DNA of 41,907 nt, from contig CACZSI010000045.1 of NCBI GenBank assembly GCA_902783775.1, forward strand, positions 1 through 41,907, in the 5' to 3' direction. Below are positions 8,751 through 17,101 of this stretch, piece after piece. The position numbers and the translations under genes were made by a program. The notes beneath the pieces were generated by a model. That model was given only the letters and a program-made list of their open reading frames with translations. It ran no database searches and was not told the origin of the DNA. How positions within the stretch are numbered: position 1 is the stretch's first letter; every line of letters begins with the position of its first letter. Source of the stretch: an uncultured Lachnospiraceae bacterium. Lineage in GTDB: Bacteria; Bacillota; Clostridia; Lachnospirales; Lachnospiraceae.

Positions 8751-10067
8751 TTAAATTGTATCTAAATCGTCATTATTGTCAAATCTTACTCTAATTGAAT
8801 TAGCGTGAGCTGTTAATCCCTCTTTCTTAGCAAATGTCATAATATCTTCATTAACCTTTGAAAGTGCTTCTTTTGAGTATGAGATAATACTTGATTTCTT
8901 TATAAAATCATCCACGCTAAGTGGTGAGAAGAATTTAGCAGTTCCGTTAGTAGGTAATACGTGGTTAGGACCAGCGAAATAATCACCTAATGGCTCGCTG
9001 CTGTATTCTCCTATAAAAATAGCTCCTGCATTTTTAATTTTAGTCATAATATCAAATGGATTTTTTGTTAATATTTCTAAGTGCTCTGATGCAATTTCAT
9101 TGGCCACATCAATTGCCTCATCCATATTATCGCAAACCATAATATATCCATAATTATTAATTGATTCTTTGATAATCTCTTTTCTTATTAATTTAGAAGT
9201 GAAGAGATCAATATATTCTGATACTTCCTTAGCTAATTTTTCGCTGTCAGTTATTAAGATAGCTGATGCCATTTCATCGTGCTCAGCCTGTGAAAGCATA
9301 TCTGCAGCCACGTATCTAGGATTAGCGCTCTCATCCGCTAAAACTAAAATCTCACTAGGGCCTGCCACTGAATCAATACTTACATAACCGAATACTGCTT
9401 TTTTAGCTAGGGCAACATAAATATTTCCAGGTCCTACAATCTTATCAACCTTTTCAATTGACTCTGTTCCATAAGCCATTGCAGCAATAGCCTGTGATCC
9501 GCCTACTTTATAAATAGTATCTACGCCTGCTTCATTAGCAGCAATTAATGTGTTAGGGTTAACCTCGCCCTGGCTGTTAGCTGGAGTACACATAACTATT
9601 TTTTCAACGCCTGCCACCTTAGCTGGAATAACATTCATAATAACAGATGATGGATAAGCAGCCTTTCCGCCAGGTACATAAACACCTGCTTTTTCAATGG
9701 CAGTAATTTTCTGTCCTAATAAGCTTCCATCAGGCTTAGAATCAAACCAGCTGTACTGCTTCTGTTTATTGTGATATTCTTCAATATTTTTAATTGATCT
9801 TCTGATAACATTGATAAATTCTTTATCCTCTAAGCTGTCATAAGCTTTTTTAATCTCTTCCTCTGTAACTTTAATATTATCAGCGTTAATATCAAACTTA
9901 TCAAACTTCTTTGTGTAATCAAATAAAGCCTTATCTCCATTAGCTTTAATATCTGCTAAAATATCGTTTACTACACTTTCATATTCTGAGTAGTTGTTAG
10001 GACTTCTCTTTAAAAGTGTGTTTAATATATCTTTTTTTGATGATTCATCTACTTTAACTATTCTCAT
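8751..10067 (-). CDS. hisD: Histidinol dehydrogenase
   Basis: Carries out the last two oxidations, L-histidinol to L-histidine, using NAD and zinc. The 438-residue length is normal. Family motifs are GGKAAYPSSVIMNVIPAKVAGV, VGGSQAIAAMAYGT, the zinc and catalytic segment SQAEHDEMASA, and FAGPNHVLPTNGTA near the C-terminus. CGGAGGTAAGATA precedes the ATG, in the 21-base gap after hisG. All expected sequence blocks are present and I see nothing unusual. Confidence 0.96.
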   Translation of the reverse strand: MRIVKVDESSKKDILNTLLKRSPNNYSEYESVVNDILADIKANGDKALFDYTKKFDKFDINADNIKVTEEEIKKAYDSLEDKEFINVIRRSIKNIEEYHNKQKQYSWFDSKPDGSLLGQKITAIEKAGVYVPGGKAAYPSSVIMNVIPAKVAGVEKIVMCTPANSQGEVNPNTLIAANEAGVDTIYKVGGSQAIAAMAYGTESIEKVDKIVGPGNIYVALAKKAVFGYVSIDSVAGPSEILVLADESANPRYVAADMLSQAEHDEMASAILITDSEKLAKEVSEYIDLFTSKLIRKEIIKESINNYGYIMVCDNMDEAIDVANEIASEHLEILTKNPFDIMTKIKNAGAIFIGEYSSEPLGDYFAGPNHVLPTNGTAKFFSPLSVDDFIKKSSIISYSKEALSKVNEDIMTFAKKEGLTAHANSIRVRFDNNDDLDTI

Positions 10068-10088
10068 TATCTTACCTCCGAATACGTA

Positions 10089-10739
10089 TTAAGCTTGTTT
10101 TTCATTAATTACCTTTCTCAATCCATGAACTATCTCGCGGATTCTCTCATCTTCCATCTTCATACTAACCTGGTTAACTACCACTCTAGCTGATAGATCG
10201 CATACTTCCTCTAAAACAGATAATCCGTTTTCTTTTAGAGTAGTTCCTGTCTCAACGATATCTACGATAACATCTGATAAACCTACAATAGGAGCTAACT
10301 CTACAGATCCATTTAATTTAATAATCTCTACTGTCTGATGCTTTTTATTGTAGAAGTAGTCTTTAGCAATCTTAGTGTATTTAGATGCCACGCGAATCAT
10401 GCTATGGTTATTTAACAACTCTCTAGCTGATTCCGGTCCGCAAACACACATCTTACACTTTCCGAAACCTAAATCTAATACCTCATATAATTTTCTGTTT
10501 TCCTCTAAAATAGTATCTCTTCCCACAATACCGATATCAGCAGCACCATGTTCTACGTATGTAGGAACATCACTAGCTTTAGCTAAGAAGAATTTAAGTT
10601 TTAATTCTTCATTGACGAAAATTAATTTTCTAGTATCTTTATCTTTCATTTCCTGGCATTCAATTCCGATTTCCTCGAAAATTTTCATGGCATTTTTAGC
10701 TAATCTTCCTTTAGCAAGGGCAAATGTTAAATATCTCAT
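10089..10739 (-). CDS. hisG: ATP phosphoribosyltransferase catalytic subunit, short form
   Basis: Starts histidine synthesis by joining ATP and PRPP. At 216 residues it is the short form, which lacks the C-terminal regulatory domain of long HisG and works as a hetero-octamer with HisZ, encoded immediately upstream. Visible motifs are [15 protein letters not shown] at the N-terminus, [17 protein letters not shown], and the PRPP-binding segment [29 protein letters not shown] precedes the ATG, nine bases after hisZ. Feedback inhibition by histidine is expected to require HisZ. Confidence 0.96.
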   Translation of the reverse strand: MRYLTFALAKGRLAKNAMKIFEEIGIECQEMKDKDTRKLIFVNEELKLKFFLAKASDVPTYVEHGAADIGIVGRDTILEENRKLYEVLDLGFGKCKMCVCGPESARELLNNHSMIRVASKYTKIAKDYFYNKKHQTVEIIKLNGSVELAPIVGLSDVIVDIVETGTTLKENGLSVLEEVCDLSARVVVNQVSMKMEDERIREIVHGLRKVINEKQA

Positions 10740-10748
10740 AATTATCTC

Positions 10749-11951
10749 CTATAACTCTTTCTTTCCATCTTTTGAAACATAAATTATGTTACTAATCTTC
10801 ATATCTTTTCTAGACTGAACAAATTTATCTAGGTCAATATTATTATTAAGAATTAATTCTGTGTTAACGCCCTGAGATCTTAATACTTCAGCCTGTTTAA
10901 TTGCTTCTACTCTAGCTTCCTTATCATATACAATAGTTGTAAAATCTATTTCAATATCAGTTGTTAAACTTTCTCTGTAAAGTGCATTTAAAATCTGGTC
11001 AGCATAGATACCAAATCCAATGGCTGGTTTACTCTCGCCAAACTGTGATAATAACTTATCGTATCTACCACCTGTTACTATCTCTTCTCCTGAACCATAT
11101 GTGTAAGCTTTAAAGATAATACCTGTGTAGTAATTAAAGTTAGATAACATACCTAAATCAATGCTTACATACTTAGAAACATTATATTCATCTAAGATTT
11201 TAAATAACTTCTCTAAACGAGTAATAGCATTAATAGCTGTTTCATTGTCAGTTAATGATTTAGCTGTCTCTAAAACATCCTGGCTTCCAAATAATGATGG
11301 AAGTTCCATCAATGCTTTTTTATCATCCTCACTAATTTTATTATCCTCTAATAATTCTTCTACTCCGAAGATATTTTTATTAGAAATTCTATTTCTTAAT
11401 TCTCTTTCCATTTCTGAAGAAAGATTATATTTTTCAATGATTCCTTTATAGAAATCAACCTGACCTACCTCTACTAAAAATTCATCTAATCCGGTAGATC
11501 TTAAGGAATTTACAACTAAGGCGATTATTTCAGCATCCGCCTCAATAGAATCGTCATTAATCATTTCACAGCCTAACTGTGTGCTCTCTTTTAATTTACC
11601 CTGAAGTTCTGAATGATTAATAAAAGTATTCATGTTATAGCATAATTTAACTGGGAATACTTCATCCTGGTAATATTTAGACACCATTCTGGCAATAGCC
11701 GGTGTGATATCCGGTCTCAATACTAAAGTGTTACCGTCTCTGTCAAAGAATTTATACATATCCTTAGAAGAAACAGAACCTCTCTCCTCTGAATATACAT
11801 CGAAAAATTCAAAAGTTGGTGTAAATATATTATGGTATCCATATGTGTTAAATACCTTATTTATCTTATTTTCTAATTCTATTTTTAATTCACATTCCTT
11901 ACCGTATATATCTCTAACTCCTACAGGTGTATGTAATAATTTCTTCTCCAT
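10749..11951 (-). CDS. hisZ: ATP phosphoribosyltransferase regulatory subunit
   Basis: A 400-residue paralogue of histidyl-tRNA synthetase that binds short HisG and confers activity and histidine sensitivity. HisRS-like motifs include TPVGVRDIYG, a class II motif 2-like region (LVLRPDITPAIARMVSKYY) and GGRYDKLLSQFGESKPAIGFGIY. Its C-terminal region lacks a clear anticodon-binding domain, and it is encoded directly before hisG, so HisZ fits better than HisS. It is the first gene of the operon, with AAGGAGG before the ATG and a consensus promoter upstream. Confidence 0.94.
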   Translation of the reverse strand: MEKKLLHTPVGVRDIYGKECELKIELENKINKVFNTYGYHNIFTPTFEFFDVYSEERGSVSSKDMYKFFDRDGNTLVLRPDITPAIARMVSKYYQDEVFPVKLCYNMNTFINHSELQGKLKESTQLGCEMINDDSIEADAEIIALVVNSLRSTGLDEFLVEVGQVDFYKGIIEKYNLSSEMERELRNRISNKNIFGVEELLEDNKISEDDKKALMELPSLFGSQDVLETAKSLTDNETAINAITRLEKLFKILDEYNVSKYVSIDLGMLSNFNYYTGIIFKAYTYGSGEEIVTGGRYDKLLSQFGESKPAIGFGIYADQILNALYRESLTTDIEIDFTTIVYDKEARVEAIKQAEVLRSQGVNTELILNNNIDLDKFVQSRKDMKISNIIYVSKDGKKEL

Positions 11952-11964
11952 ATTTCCTCCTTAT

Positions 11965-12000
11965 ACTTTACTGTGGTAAAGTGCTACCTTGTTACCAAGT
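11965..12000. promoter_or_regulatory. Inverted repeats in the his leader, possible operator
   Basis: Two symmetric elements follow the predicted start. One is a perfect 7-base hairpin (ACTTTAC, TGTG loop, GTAAAGT at 11965-11982). The other is an imperfect palindrome ACCTTGTTACCAAGT at 11986-12000, lying on the predicted transcription start. The position suits repression of the operon, for example by a TrpR-like HisR/YerC factor, but the factor is a guess. The hairpin has no U-run and lies next to the hisZ ribosome binding site. Confidence 0.45.
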
Positions 12001-12007
12001 TAAAAGA

Positions 12008-12036
12008 ATCATAACCTATTTTAAATTATTTGTCAA
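12008..12036 (-). promoter_or_regulatory. Consensus promoter of the histidine operon
   Basis: The minus strand has TTGACA (12031-12036), a 17-base spacer and TATGAT (12008-12013), a near-perfect housekeeping promoter. It predicts a transcript starting near 12001 with a leader of about 50 bases before hisZ. It is the only clear promoter seen for the block down to the RNase gene at 3226. Confidence 0.82.
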
Positions 12037-12040
12037 ATCT

Positions 12041-12574
12041 TTATTCTCTGCTTACTAAATCTTTATTAATACATTCTAAATAGTGAACTAAAAAACCAGG
12101 AGACTTTTCTACCTTATAATCTTGATTTAGTTCTTCATATCTAAAGCTTTTTCGTCCACCATTTATACTTCGCGTATAAAAAGCGAATAAATCTTTAAAT
12201 GGAACATAAAAGATTTCATTTTTATTGGTAAAATAAATAAGAATAAAAGCCACGCCATCCTGTTTTTCAAAATCCTGCATAAACTCAATCTGATGCTTAT
12301 GAACATTCATTAAAGGAAAAGTATCGCTAGCGCATTCTTTAGCATCAAAGCATACAGGAATTCCCTGCACTGCTCCTATATAATCTACAGTACTTTGTTG
12401 TTCAAAGTAAGCTAAAGTAATATGTCTGCTACTTTTATCTATTTTAACCGGTGTGATGGGGGTAGGTATTTTCTGAATAAGGGCTAAATTTTTTAAGCGA
12501 TAATTATCATTAGTCATATTAATCATATCCTCTAAGGTGGAACCCCTAAGTCCCCTACTATTCCATGTTGCCAT
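12041..12574 (-). CDS. recU: Holliday junction resolvase RecU
   Basis: Cuts Holliday junctions in recombination and chromosome segregation, the Firmicute counterpart of RuvC. The 177-residue protein shows the RecU pattern: NSRGLRGSTLEDMIN at the N-terminus, KIPTPITPVKI, the nuclease core STVDYIGAVQGIPVCFDAK with the active-site D and the DxK pair, and FPLMNVHKHQIEFM. GAGGCATTT precedes the ATG. It follows the RluA-type synthase gene by 10 bases. RuvA and RuvB, which move the junctions it cuts, are encoded at 32964-34562. Confidence 0.95.
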   Translation of the reverse strand: MATWNSRGLRGSTLEDMINMTNDNYRLKNLALIQKIPTPITPVKIDKSSRHITLAYFEQQSTVDYIGAVQGIPVCFDAKECASDTFPLMNVHKHQIEFMQDFEKQDGVAFILIYFTNKNEIFYVPFKDLFAFYTRSINGGRKSFRYEELNQDYKVEKSPGFLVHYLECINKDLVSRE

Positions 12575-12584
12575 AAATGCCTCT

Positions 12585-13565
12585 TTACTTATTAATTTTA
12601 TAATTCAATTCACTATATACAATTATATCAAAAATCTTAGGAACTTCGGCAATAATATTTTTGTTTTTTAAACCTAGTTTTTCACTATTTATAATCATAT
12701 TATATGAGTGCAATAATTGATGCTTTAATTTATATTTCTCTTTAAAAAATGCATTGCACTTTTTATCGCCGTATTTAGTATCACCTACTAGAGGGTGATT
12801 GTTGTAAGCTAGATGAGCTCTAATCTGGTGAGTCTTTCCTGTTACTAGCTTTACTTTTAATAATGTATATTCATCAGATGAACAAACAGGTATATATTTA
12901 GTCTCTATATATGAATAACTATCGTCCTTAGGTATATCTAATATTTCAACCTTATTAGTGCTTTCAACCTTTTTTAGATAACCTTTTATTTCCTGCTCCT
13001 CTGTAATTTTCCCTTTTACTAAACAAAGGTAATATTTATCAATTGTCCTATCTCTAAACATTTCGCTCATTATTTGAGAACCTTTTAGGGAAATCCCGGC
13101 ACATATCAAGCCACTGGTGTTTCTATCAAGTCTGTTTACAATGGATGGTTTAAAAGTATTTAGACTCTCCATTGTTATGATTTTATTATTAAGCAGATAG
13201 GAAATAAAAAGTTCATTTACAGAAATATCACTATCACTAGCTTTCTGACTTAAGATTCCAGCCTCTTTATTTATTAATGCAATATTGTCATCCATATATA
13301 CAATATTTATTCTAGGATTTTTAACAGTTTTGAATTTAACAGACTCTCCTCTAAATTTAGCAATGGTTTCGTCTGCCATAAAAACTTTTACTATATCTCC
13401 CTGATTTAACTTATCTTTTCCATCAGACTTTTTTCCGTTTAGGACAATATTTTTCTTTCTAAGCATTTTATAAATAAAGCTGGCCTTAGCTTCTTTAAAA
13501 TATTTAAAGAGATATTTATCTAATCGCTGTCCGGCTTCGTTATTATTGATTTTTAGTTCAATCAT
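12585..13565 (-). CDS. RluA family rRNA pseudouridine synthase with S4 domain
   Basis: Converts uridine to pseudouridine in RNA, probably large-subunit rRNA. An N-terminal S4 RNA-binding domain (EAGQRLDKYLFKYF...KKNIVLNGKK) is followed by the catalytic domain with the aspartate motif NRLDRNTSGL and the later KTHQIRAHLAYNNHPLVGDTKYG segments. The length, 326 residues, fits RluC or RluD; the sequence alone does not settle the target site. TAAGAGGTTAAA precedes the ATG. It lies between the RsuA-type synthase and recU with about 10 bases on either side. Confidence 0.92.
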   Translation of the reverse strand: MIELKINNNEAGQRLDKYLFKYFKEAKASFIYKMLRKKNIVLNGKKSDGKDKLNQGDIVKVFMADETIAKFRGESVKFKTVKNPRINIVYMDDNIALINKEAGILSQKASDSDISVNELFISYLLNNKIITMESLNTFKPSIVNRLDRNTSGLICAGISLKGSQIMSEMFRDRTIDKYYLCLVKGKITEEQEIKGYLKKVESTNKVEILDIPKDDSYSYIETKYIPVCSSDEYTLLKVKLVTGKTHQIRAHLAYNNHPLVGDTKYGDKKCNAFFKEKYKLKHQLLHSYNMIINSEKLGLKNKNIIAEVPKIFDIIVYSELNYKINK

Positions 13566-13577
13566 TTTAACCTCTTA

Positions 13578-14279
13578 CTACTTATATTTTTCTAATATCT
13601 TTAATTCTTCTTTGTATAAAGGTCTAAACTCCCCTTCTTTTAAGGATTCATCTAAATTAATATCTCCCATAGATACCCTTTTTAGATAAGTAACCTTTAA
13701 CTTAAAATGTCCAAACATTCTTTTCACCTGATGATATTTACCTTCAGTGATAGTTAGATAAGCGCTATTATTATCAACTATTGTAAGCTTTGCAGGTTTT
13801 GTTATATTTTTTTCGCCAATATCTATTCCATTAGCAAAGTATTCTATTAGGCTTTCATCAATATTATTATCCACTGTAACATAGTAAGTTTTTGATACAT
13901 GCTTTTTAGGAGAAAGCATATTGTGAGCTAACATACCATCATCTGTCACAATTAATAAACCGTGAGTATCTTTATCTAATCGTCCAACAGTAAACAATCC
14001 TTTGATTTTTAAATCATTGAAAAGTCTTAAAACTGTATCATGCTTAGGATCGCTAGCTGCACAAATCATTCCTGCAGGTTTGTTTAGCATATAATAATGA
14101 AATTCGTTATATTTAAGTAATTTGCCCTTCCAGATAATTTTATCATTATCCTCATTAACTTTATATGCCGGATCTTTAACTGTAACATTATTAACCTTTG
14201 CAGCGCCTTTTTTTATTTCTGATTTTATAACACTTCTAGTGCCATTTCCTGTAAGTGATATATATTTATCTAATCTCAT
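13578..14279 (-). CDS. rsuA: RsuA family rRNA pseudouridine synthase
   Basis: A 233-residue pseudouridine synthase of the RsuA/RluB/RluE/RluF branch, most like the 16S rRNA U516 enzyme RsuA. It has an N-terminal S4 domain (MRLDKYISLTGNGTRS), the phrase YYMLNKPAGMICAASDP, the catalytic motif VGRLDKDTHGLLIVTDDG and HQVKRMFGHFKLKV. CAGGTAGAA precedes the ATG. The end of the hairpin at 14300-14324 is only about 20 bases upstream of the start codon, so expression needs either read-through or a promoter inside the preceding cupin gene. Confidence 0.88.
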   Translation of the reverse strand: MRLDKYISLTGNGTRSVIKSEIKKGAAKVNNVTVKDPAYKVNEDNDKIIWKGKLLKYNEFHYYMLNKPAGMICAASDPKHDTVLRLFNDLKIKGLFTVGRLDKDTHGLLIVTDDGMLAHNMLSPKKHVSKTYYVTVDNNIDESLIEYFANGIDIGEKNITKPAKLTIVDNNSAYLTITEGKYHQVKRMFGHFKLKVTYLKRVSMGDINLDESLKEGEFRPLYKEELKILEKYK

Positions 14280-14299
14280 TTTCTACCTGTGTACTTGAT

Positions 14300-14324
14300 A
14301 AAAGTCCGCATTTAGCGGACTTTT
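14300..14324. terminator. Rho-independent terminator hairpin
   Basis: Perfect 10-base stem AAAAGTCCGC / GCGGACTTTT with a 5-base loop. The stem supplies a UUUU tail on either strand. It lies three bases past the cupin gene stop and probably ends the long copA-to-cupin transcript. Confidence 0.8.
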
Positions 14325-14327
14325 AAT

Positions 14328-14747
14328 TTAACTATTTAATTCTGTGTATAGTTTCTTAATGATTTTCTTATGTTCTAAAGTTAAATCTTCTTCCGGTGAA
14401 TTATCATCACAAGTATCCTGATTTTCAACTATTAAAACAGTAGCATTTTTCTCTGGAACATGTGTGTGATATGTACCTCTTTTAACATTATATAGCTTTA
14501 ATGGCTCTAGTTTCACAGCAGATATCTCTCCAATGTGATCGCCATTGCCACCAATAAATAATGTGAAGTCCCCCTCTAGTAAAATAAATACTTCATCGGA
14601 CTCATCATGCTTCTGCATTGTTTTAAGATTATCAACTTCTAATTCATCAATATATCTTAGCTCTGCCACACGCCATGACTGATAATCAATCATTGGCATA
14701 TAACCTTCGCCATCAAATTTAGAAACTTCTAATAATTTGCTATCCAT
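14328..14747 (-). CDS. Small cupin-domain protein
   Basis: A 139-residue single cupin barrel of unknown substrate. The metal-binding cupin motifs are present as MQKHDESDEVFILLEG (His and Glu ligands) and GTYHTHVPEKNATVLIVEN (His ligand). Similar clostridial proteins are annotated only as cupin proteins. It starts three bases after the ridA stop, with AGAGGTTTAAAA as ribosome binding site, and is followed at once by a terminator, so it is the last gene of its operon. Co-transcription with ridA hints at handling of a small metabolite (inference). Confidence 0.8.
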   Translation of the reverse strand: MDSKLLEVSKFDGEGYMPMIDYQSWRVAELRYIDELEVDNLKTMQKHDESDEVFILLEGDFTLFIGGNGDHIGEISAVKLEPLKLYNVKRGTYHTHVPEKNATVLIVENQDTCDDNSPEEDLTLEHKKIIKKLYTELNS

Positions 14748-14750
14748 TTT

Positions 14751-15122
14751 TTAAACCTCTGCTATTACTTCTACTTCGCATAAAACATTTTTAGGCAATG
14801 TCTTTACAGCCACACAGCTTCTAGCTGGTTTAGATGAGAAATATTTTCCGTAAATCTCATTGAAAGCAGCAAAATCATTCATGTCATCTAAGAAACAAAC
14901 AGTTTTTACTGCGTTATCATATGTAACTCCTGCTTCCTCTAAGATGGCTCCTAAATTTTTCATAACCTGTTCTGTCTGTTCTTCAATTGTGCTTCCTACA
15001 ATCTCTCCACTAGCTGGATCTAGGGCAATCTGTCCTGATGTAAATAATAAATTTCCTGTAATTACAGCCTGTGAATAAGGTCCAATAGCTGCTGGTGCTT
15101 TAGTTGTACTTAATTTCTTCAT
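14751..15122 (-). CDS. ridA: RidA family enamine/imine deaminase
   Basis: Hydrolyses reactive enamine and imine intermediates such as 2-aminoacrylate, protecting pyridoxal phosphate enzymes. At 123 residues it is full length. Diagnostic segments are APAAIGPYSQAVITGNLLFTSGQ at the N-terminus and the C-terminal PARSCVAVKTLPKNVLCEVEVIAEV, which includes the substrate-binding Arg and the conserved CEVEVIA. It lies 26 bases after the ABC exporter genes and just before the cupin gene. Confidence 0.93.
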   Translation of the reverse strand: MKKLSTTKAPAAIGPYSQAVITGNLLFTSGQIALDPASGEIVGSTIEEQTEQVMKNLGAILEEAGVTYDNAVKTVCFLDDMNDFAAFNEIYGKYFSSKPARSCVAVKTLPKNVLCEVEVIAEV

Positions 15123-15148
15123 TTTTTCTTCTCTCTTTCTTTATAATT

Positions 15149-17101
15149 TTATTTAACTGCTCCAGTTTGAAGCTTATAATAAATTCCCTGTTGATTCATT
15201 AACTCGTCGTGGTTTCCACGCTCCATAATTCGTCCCTGATCTAAAACCATAATACAATCACTGTTTTTAATAGTAGACAATCTATGGGCAATAACAAAGG
15301 TAGTTCTTCCCTTCATTAAAGCATCCATACCCTCCTGAACGATTCGCTCAGTTCTAGTATCAATAGATGAAGTGGCCTCATCTAAAATTAAAACAGGAGG
15401 ATCTGCCACAGCTGCTCTGGCAATAGCTAGTAGCTGTCTCTGTCCCTGAGATAGATTTCCACCGTCTTTAGTTATCATTGTATCATAACCTTTAGGAAGA
15501 CGCTTAATAAACTTATCTGCATTAGCTAATTTTGCAGCAGAATATACTTCTTCATCTGTGGCATCTAGTCTTCCAAATCGGATATTATCTTTTATAGTGC
15601 CTGTAAATAGATGAGTATCTTGTAAAACCATTCCTAAAGATTTTCTTAAATCTGCCTTCTTAATCTTATTAATATTAATTCCATCATATCTGATTTTCCC
15701 ATCCTGGATATCATAAAATCTGTTTATTAGATTCGTAATAGTTGTTTTCCCTGCTCCTGTAGAACCTACGAAAGCTATCTTTTCACCAGGCTTAGCATAC
15801 ATTTCCACATTGTGAAGAACGATTTTTTCATCAGTATATCCGAAATCCACATCATCTAATATAATCTCACCCTTTAATGGAATGTAATCTGTAGTATCAG
15901 ACTCTTTATGATAATGTTTCCATGCCCAATGACCAGTTCTTTTGGTTGTTTCCACAATCTTACCGTTTTCTTCAGTGCAGTTTACCAATGAAACATAGCC
16001 ATCATCTACTTCCGGCTTTTCATCTAATAACTTAAAGATTCTATCTGCACCGGCTAAAGCCATAATAATTGAGTTAGCCTGCATAGACATCTGGTTTATA
16101 GGCTGTGAAAACTGTTTATTGTAAGTTAAAAAGCTTACTAGTGATCCTGCTGTCAATGTTTTAAAGGCTATAATTCCTGTAGATATGCTAGGAGAGAAAA
16201 CTATATGTGGCAAATGGTTAATTGCAATAATTGCACCAAGGCAGGCACAAATTACATAACTTAAGTTTCCTAGCTGAGCATTAATTGGCGCCATTACATT
16301 AGAAAACTTATTTGCTTTATATGCTGACTGACAAAGTTCATCATTTATATTAACAAAATCATCAATCATTTTCTGCTCGTGGCAGAATACCTTAACCACC
16401 TTCTGACCAGTCATCATCTCTTCAATATAGCCATTAACTGAAGCTAAGTGTTTTTGCTGTTTTATAAAGTTCTTTCCAGACTTAGAAGTTAATAATTTAG
16501 TTATGTATAAAACGAAAACAACCATAAATGTAGTGATAACTGCTAGGGGTAAGCTTAACATAAGCATTGATACAAACACACTTACAATGGTGATTATGGA
16601 ATTTACCATCTGTGGCATTGCCATTGCAATCATCTGTCTTAAAGTGTCGATATCATTTGTATACATTGACATTATTTCACCGTATGAGTGAGTATCAAAG
16701 TACTTAATTGGTAAACTCTGCATATGGTTAAACATTTTATCTCTAAGTTTTTTTAATGTTCCCTGAGTAACAAAAACCATAGTCTCGTTTTGGATAAATA
16801 TACATAATATACCAATGCAATAAAAGATAGCTACGCGTGTAATAGCATCATATAATGATTTATAATCAGTTCCGCCGTTTTTTATGATTTCCGGAATAAA
16901 TTTATCAATTAAACTTTTAGTAAACCAAGTGCCTCGAACATTAGCTAGTACACCTAAAATAATACAAACTAATACTATTAATAAATGAGGAAGATAACTT
17001 TCACCAATAAATTTAAGGATGGTAACTAACATTTTTATTGGATGCTCTATCTTTTCTGTTGGCATATTATTTCTGCCTCTAGGGCCTCGTGGTTGTGCCA
17101 T
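15149..17101 (-). CDS. ABC exporter half-transporter, consensus ATPase subunit
   Basis: A 650-residue half ABC exporter: six membrane helices in residues 1-345 and an ATPase domain from about 410. Walker A is GSTGAGKT (446-453), the signature is LSQGQ (550-554), the catalytic Glu is E575 in LILDEATSS and the switch His is H606. All catalytic residues are therefore intact. An insert of about 40 residues containing GHWAWKH joins the two parts. It pairs with the 595-residue subunit encoded just upstream (overlap TAATG) to form a heterodimer like TM287/TM288, with this one matching TM288. AAGGAGGTAACAACTA before the ATG ensures strong translation. Substrate unknown; multidrug or lipid export is typical of the family. 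Confidence 0.93.
   Translation of the reverse strand: MAQPRGPRGRNNMPTEKIEHPIKMLVTILKFIGESYLPHLLIVLVCIILGVLANVRGTWFTKSLIDKFIPEIIKNGGTDYKSLYDAITRVAIFYCIGILCIFIQNETMVFVTQGTLKKLRDKMFNHMQSLPIKYFDTHSYGEIMSMYTNDIDTLRQMIAMAMPQMVNSIITIVSVFVSMLMLSLPLAVITTFMVVFVLYITKLLTSKSGKNFIKQQKHLASVNGYIEEMMTGQKVVKVFCHEQKMIDDFVNINDELCQSAYKANKFSNVMAPINAQLGNLSYVICACLGAIIAINHLPHIVFSPSISTGIIAFKTLTAGSLVSFLTYNKQFSQPINQMSMQANSIIMALAGADRIFKLLDEKPEVDDGYVSLVNCTEENGKIVETTKRTGHWAWKHYHKESDTTDYIPLKGEIILDDVDFGYTDEKIVLHNVEMYAKPGEKIAFVGSTGAGKTTITNLINRFYDIQDGKIRYDGININKIKKADLRKSLGMVLQDTHLFTGTIKDNIRFGRLDATDEEVYSAAKLANADKFIKRLPKGYDTMITKDGGNLSQGQRQLLAIARAAVADPPVLILDEATSSIDTRTERIVQEGMDALMKGRTTFVIAHRLSTIKNSDCIMVLDQGRIMERGNHDELMNQQGIYYKLQTGAVK

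Noticed and set aside
10749-11951. Second histidyl-tRNA synthetase
   Set aside because: The protein lacks a clear anticodon-binding domain and lies directly before short-form hisG, as HisZ does.
11952-12040. T-box riboswitch or His-rich leader peptide before hisZ
   Set aside because: The leader from the consensus promoter is about 50 bases, with no start codon followed by His codons, no specifier region and no good T-box sequence.
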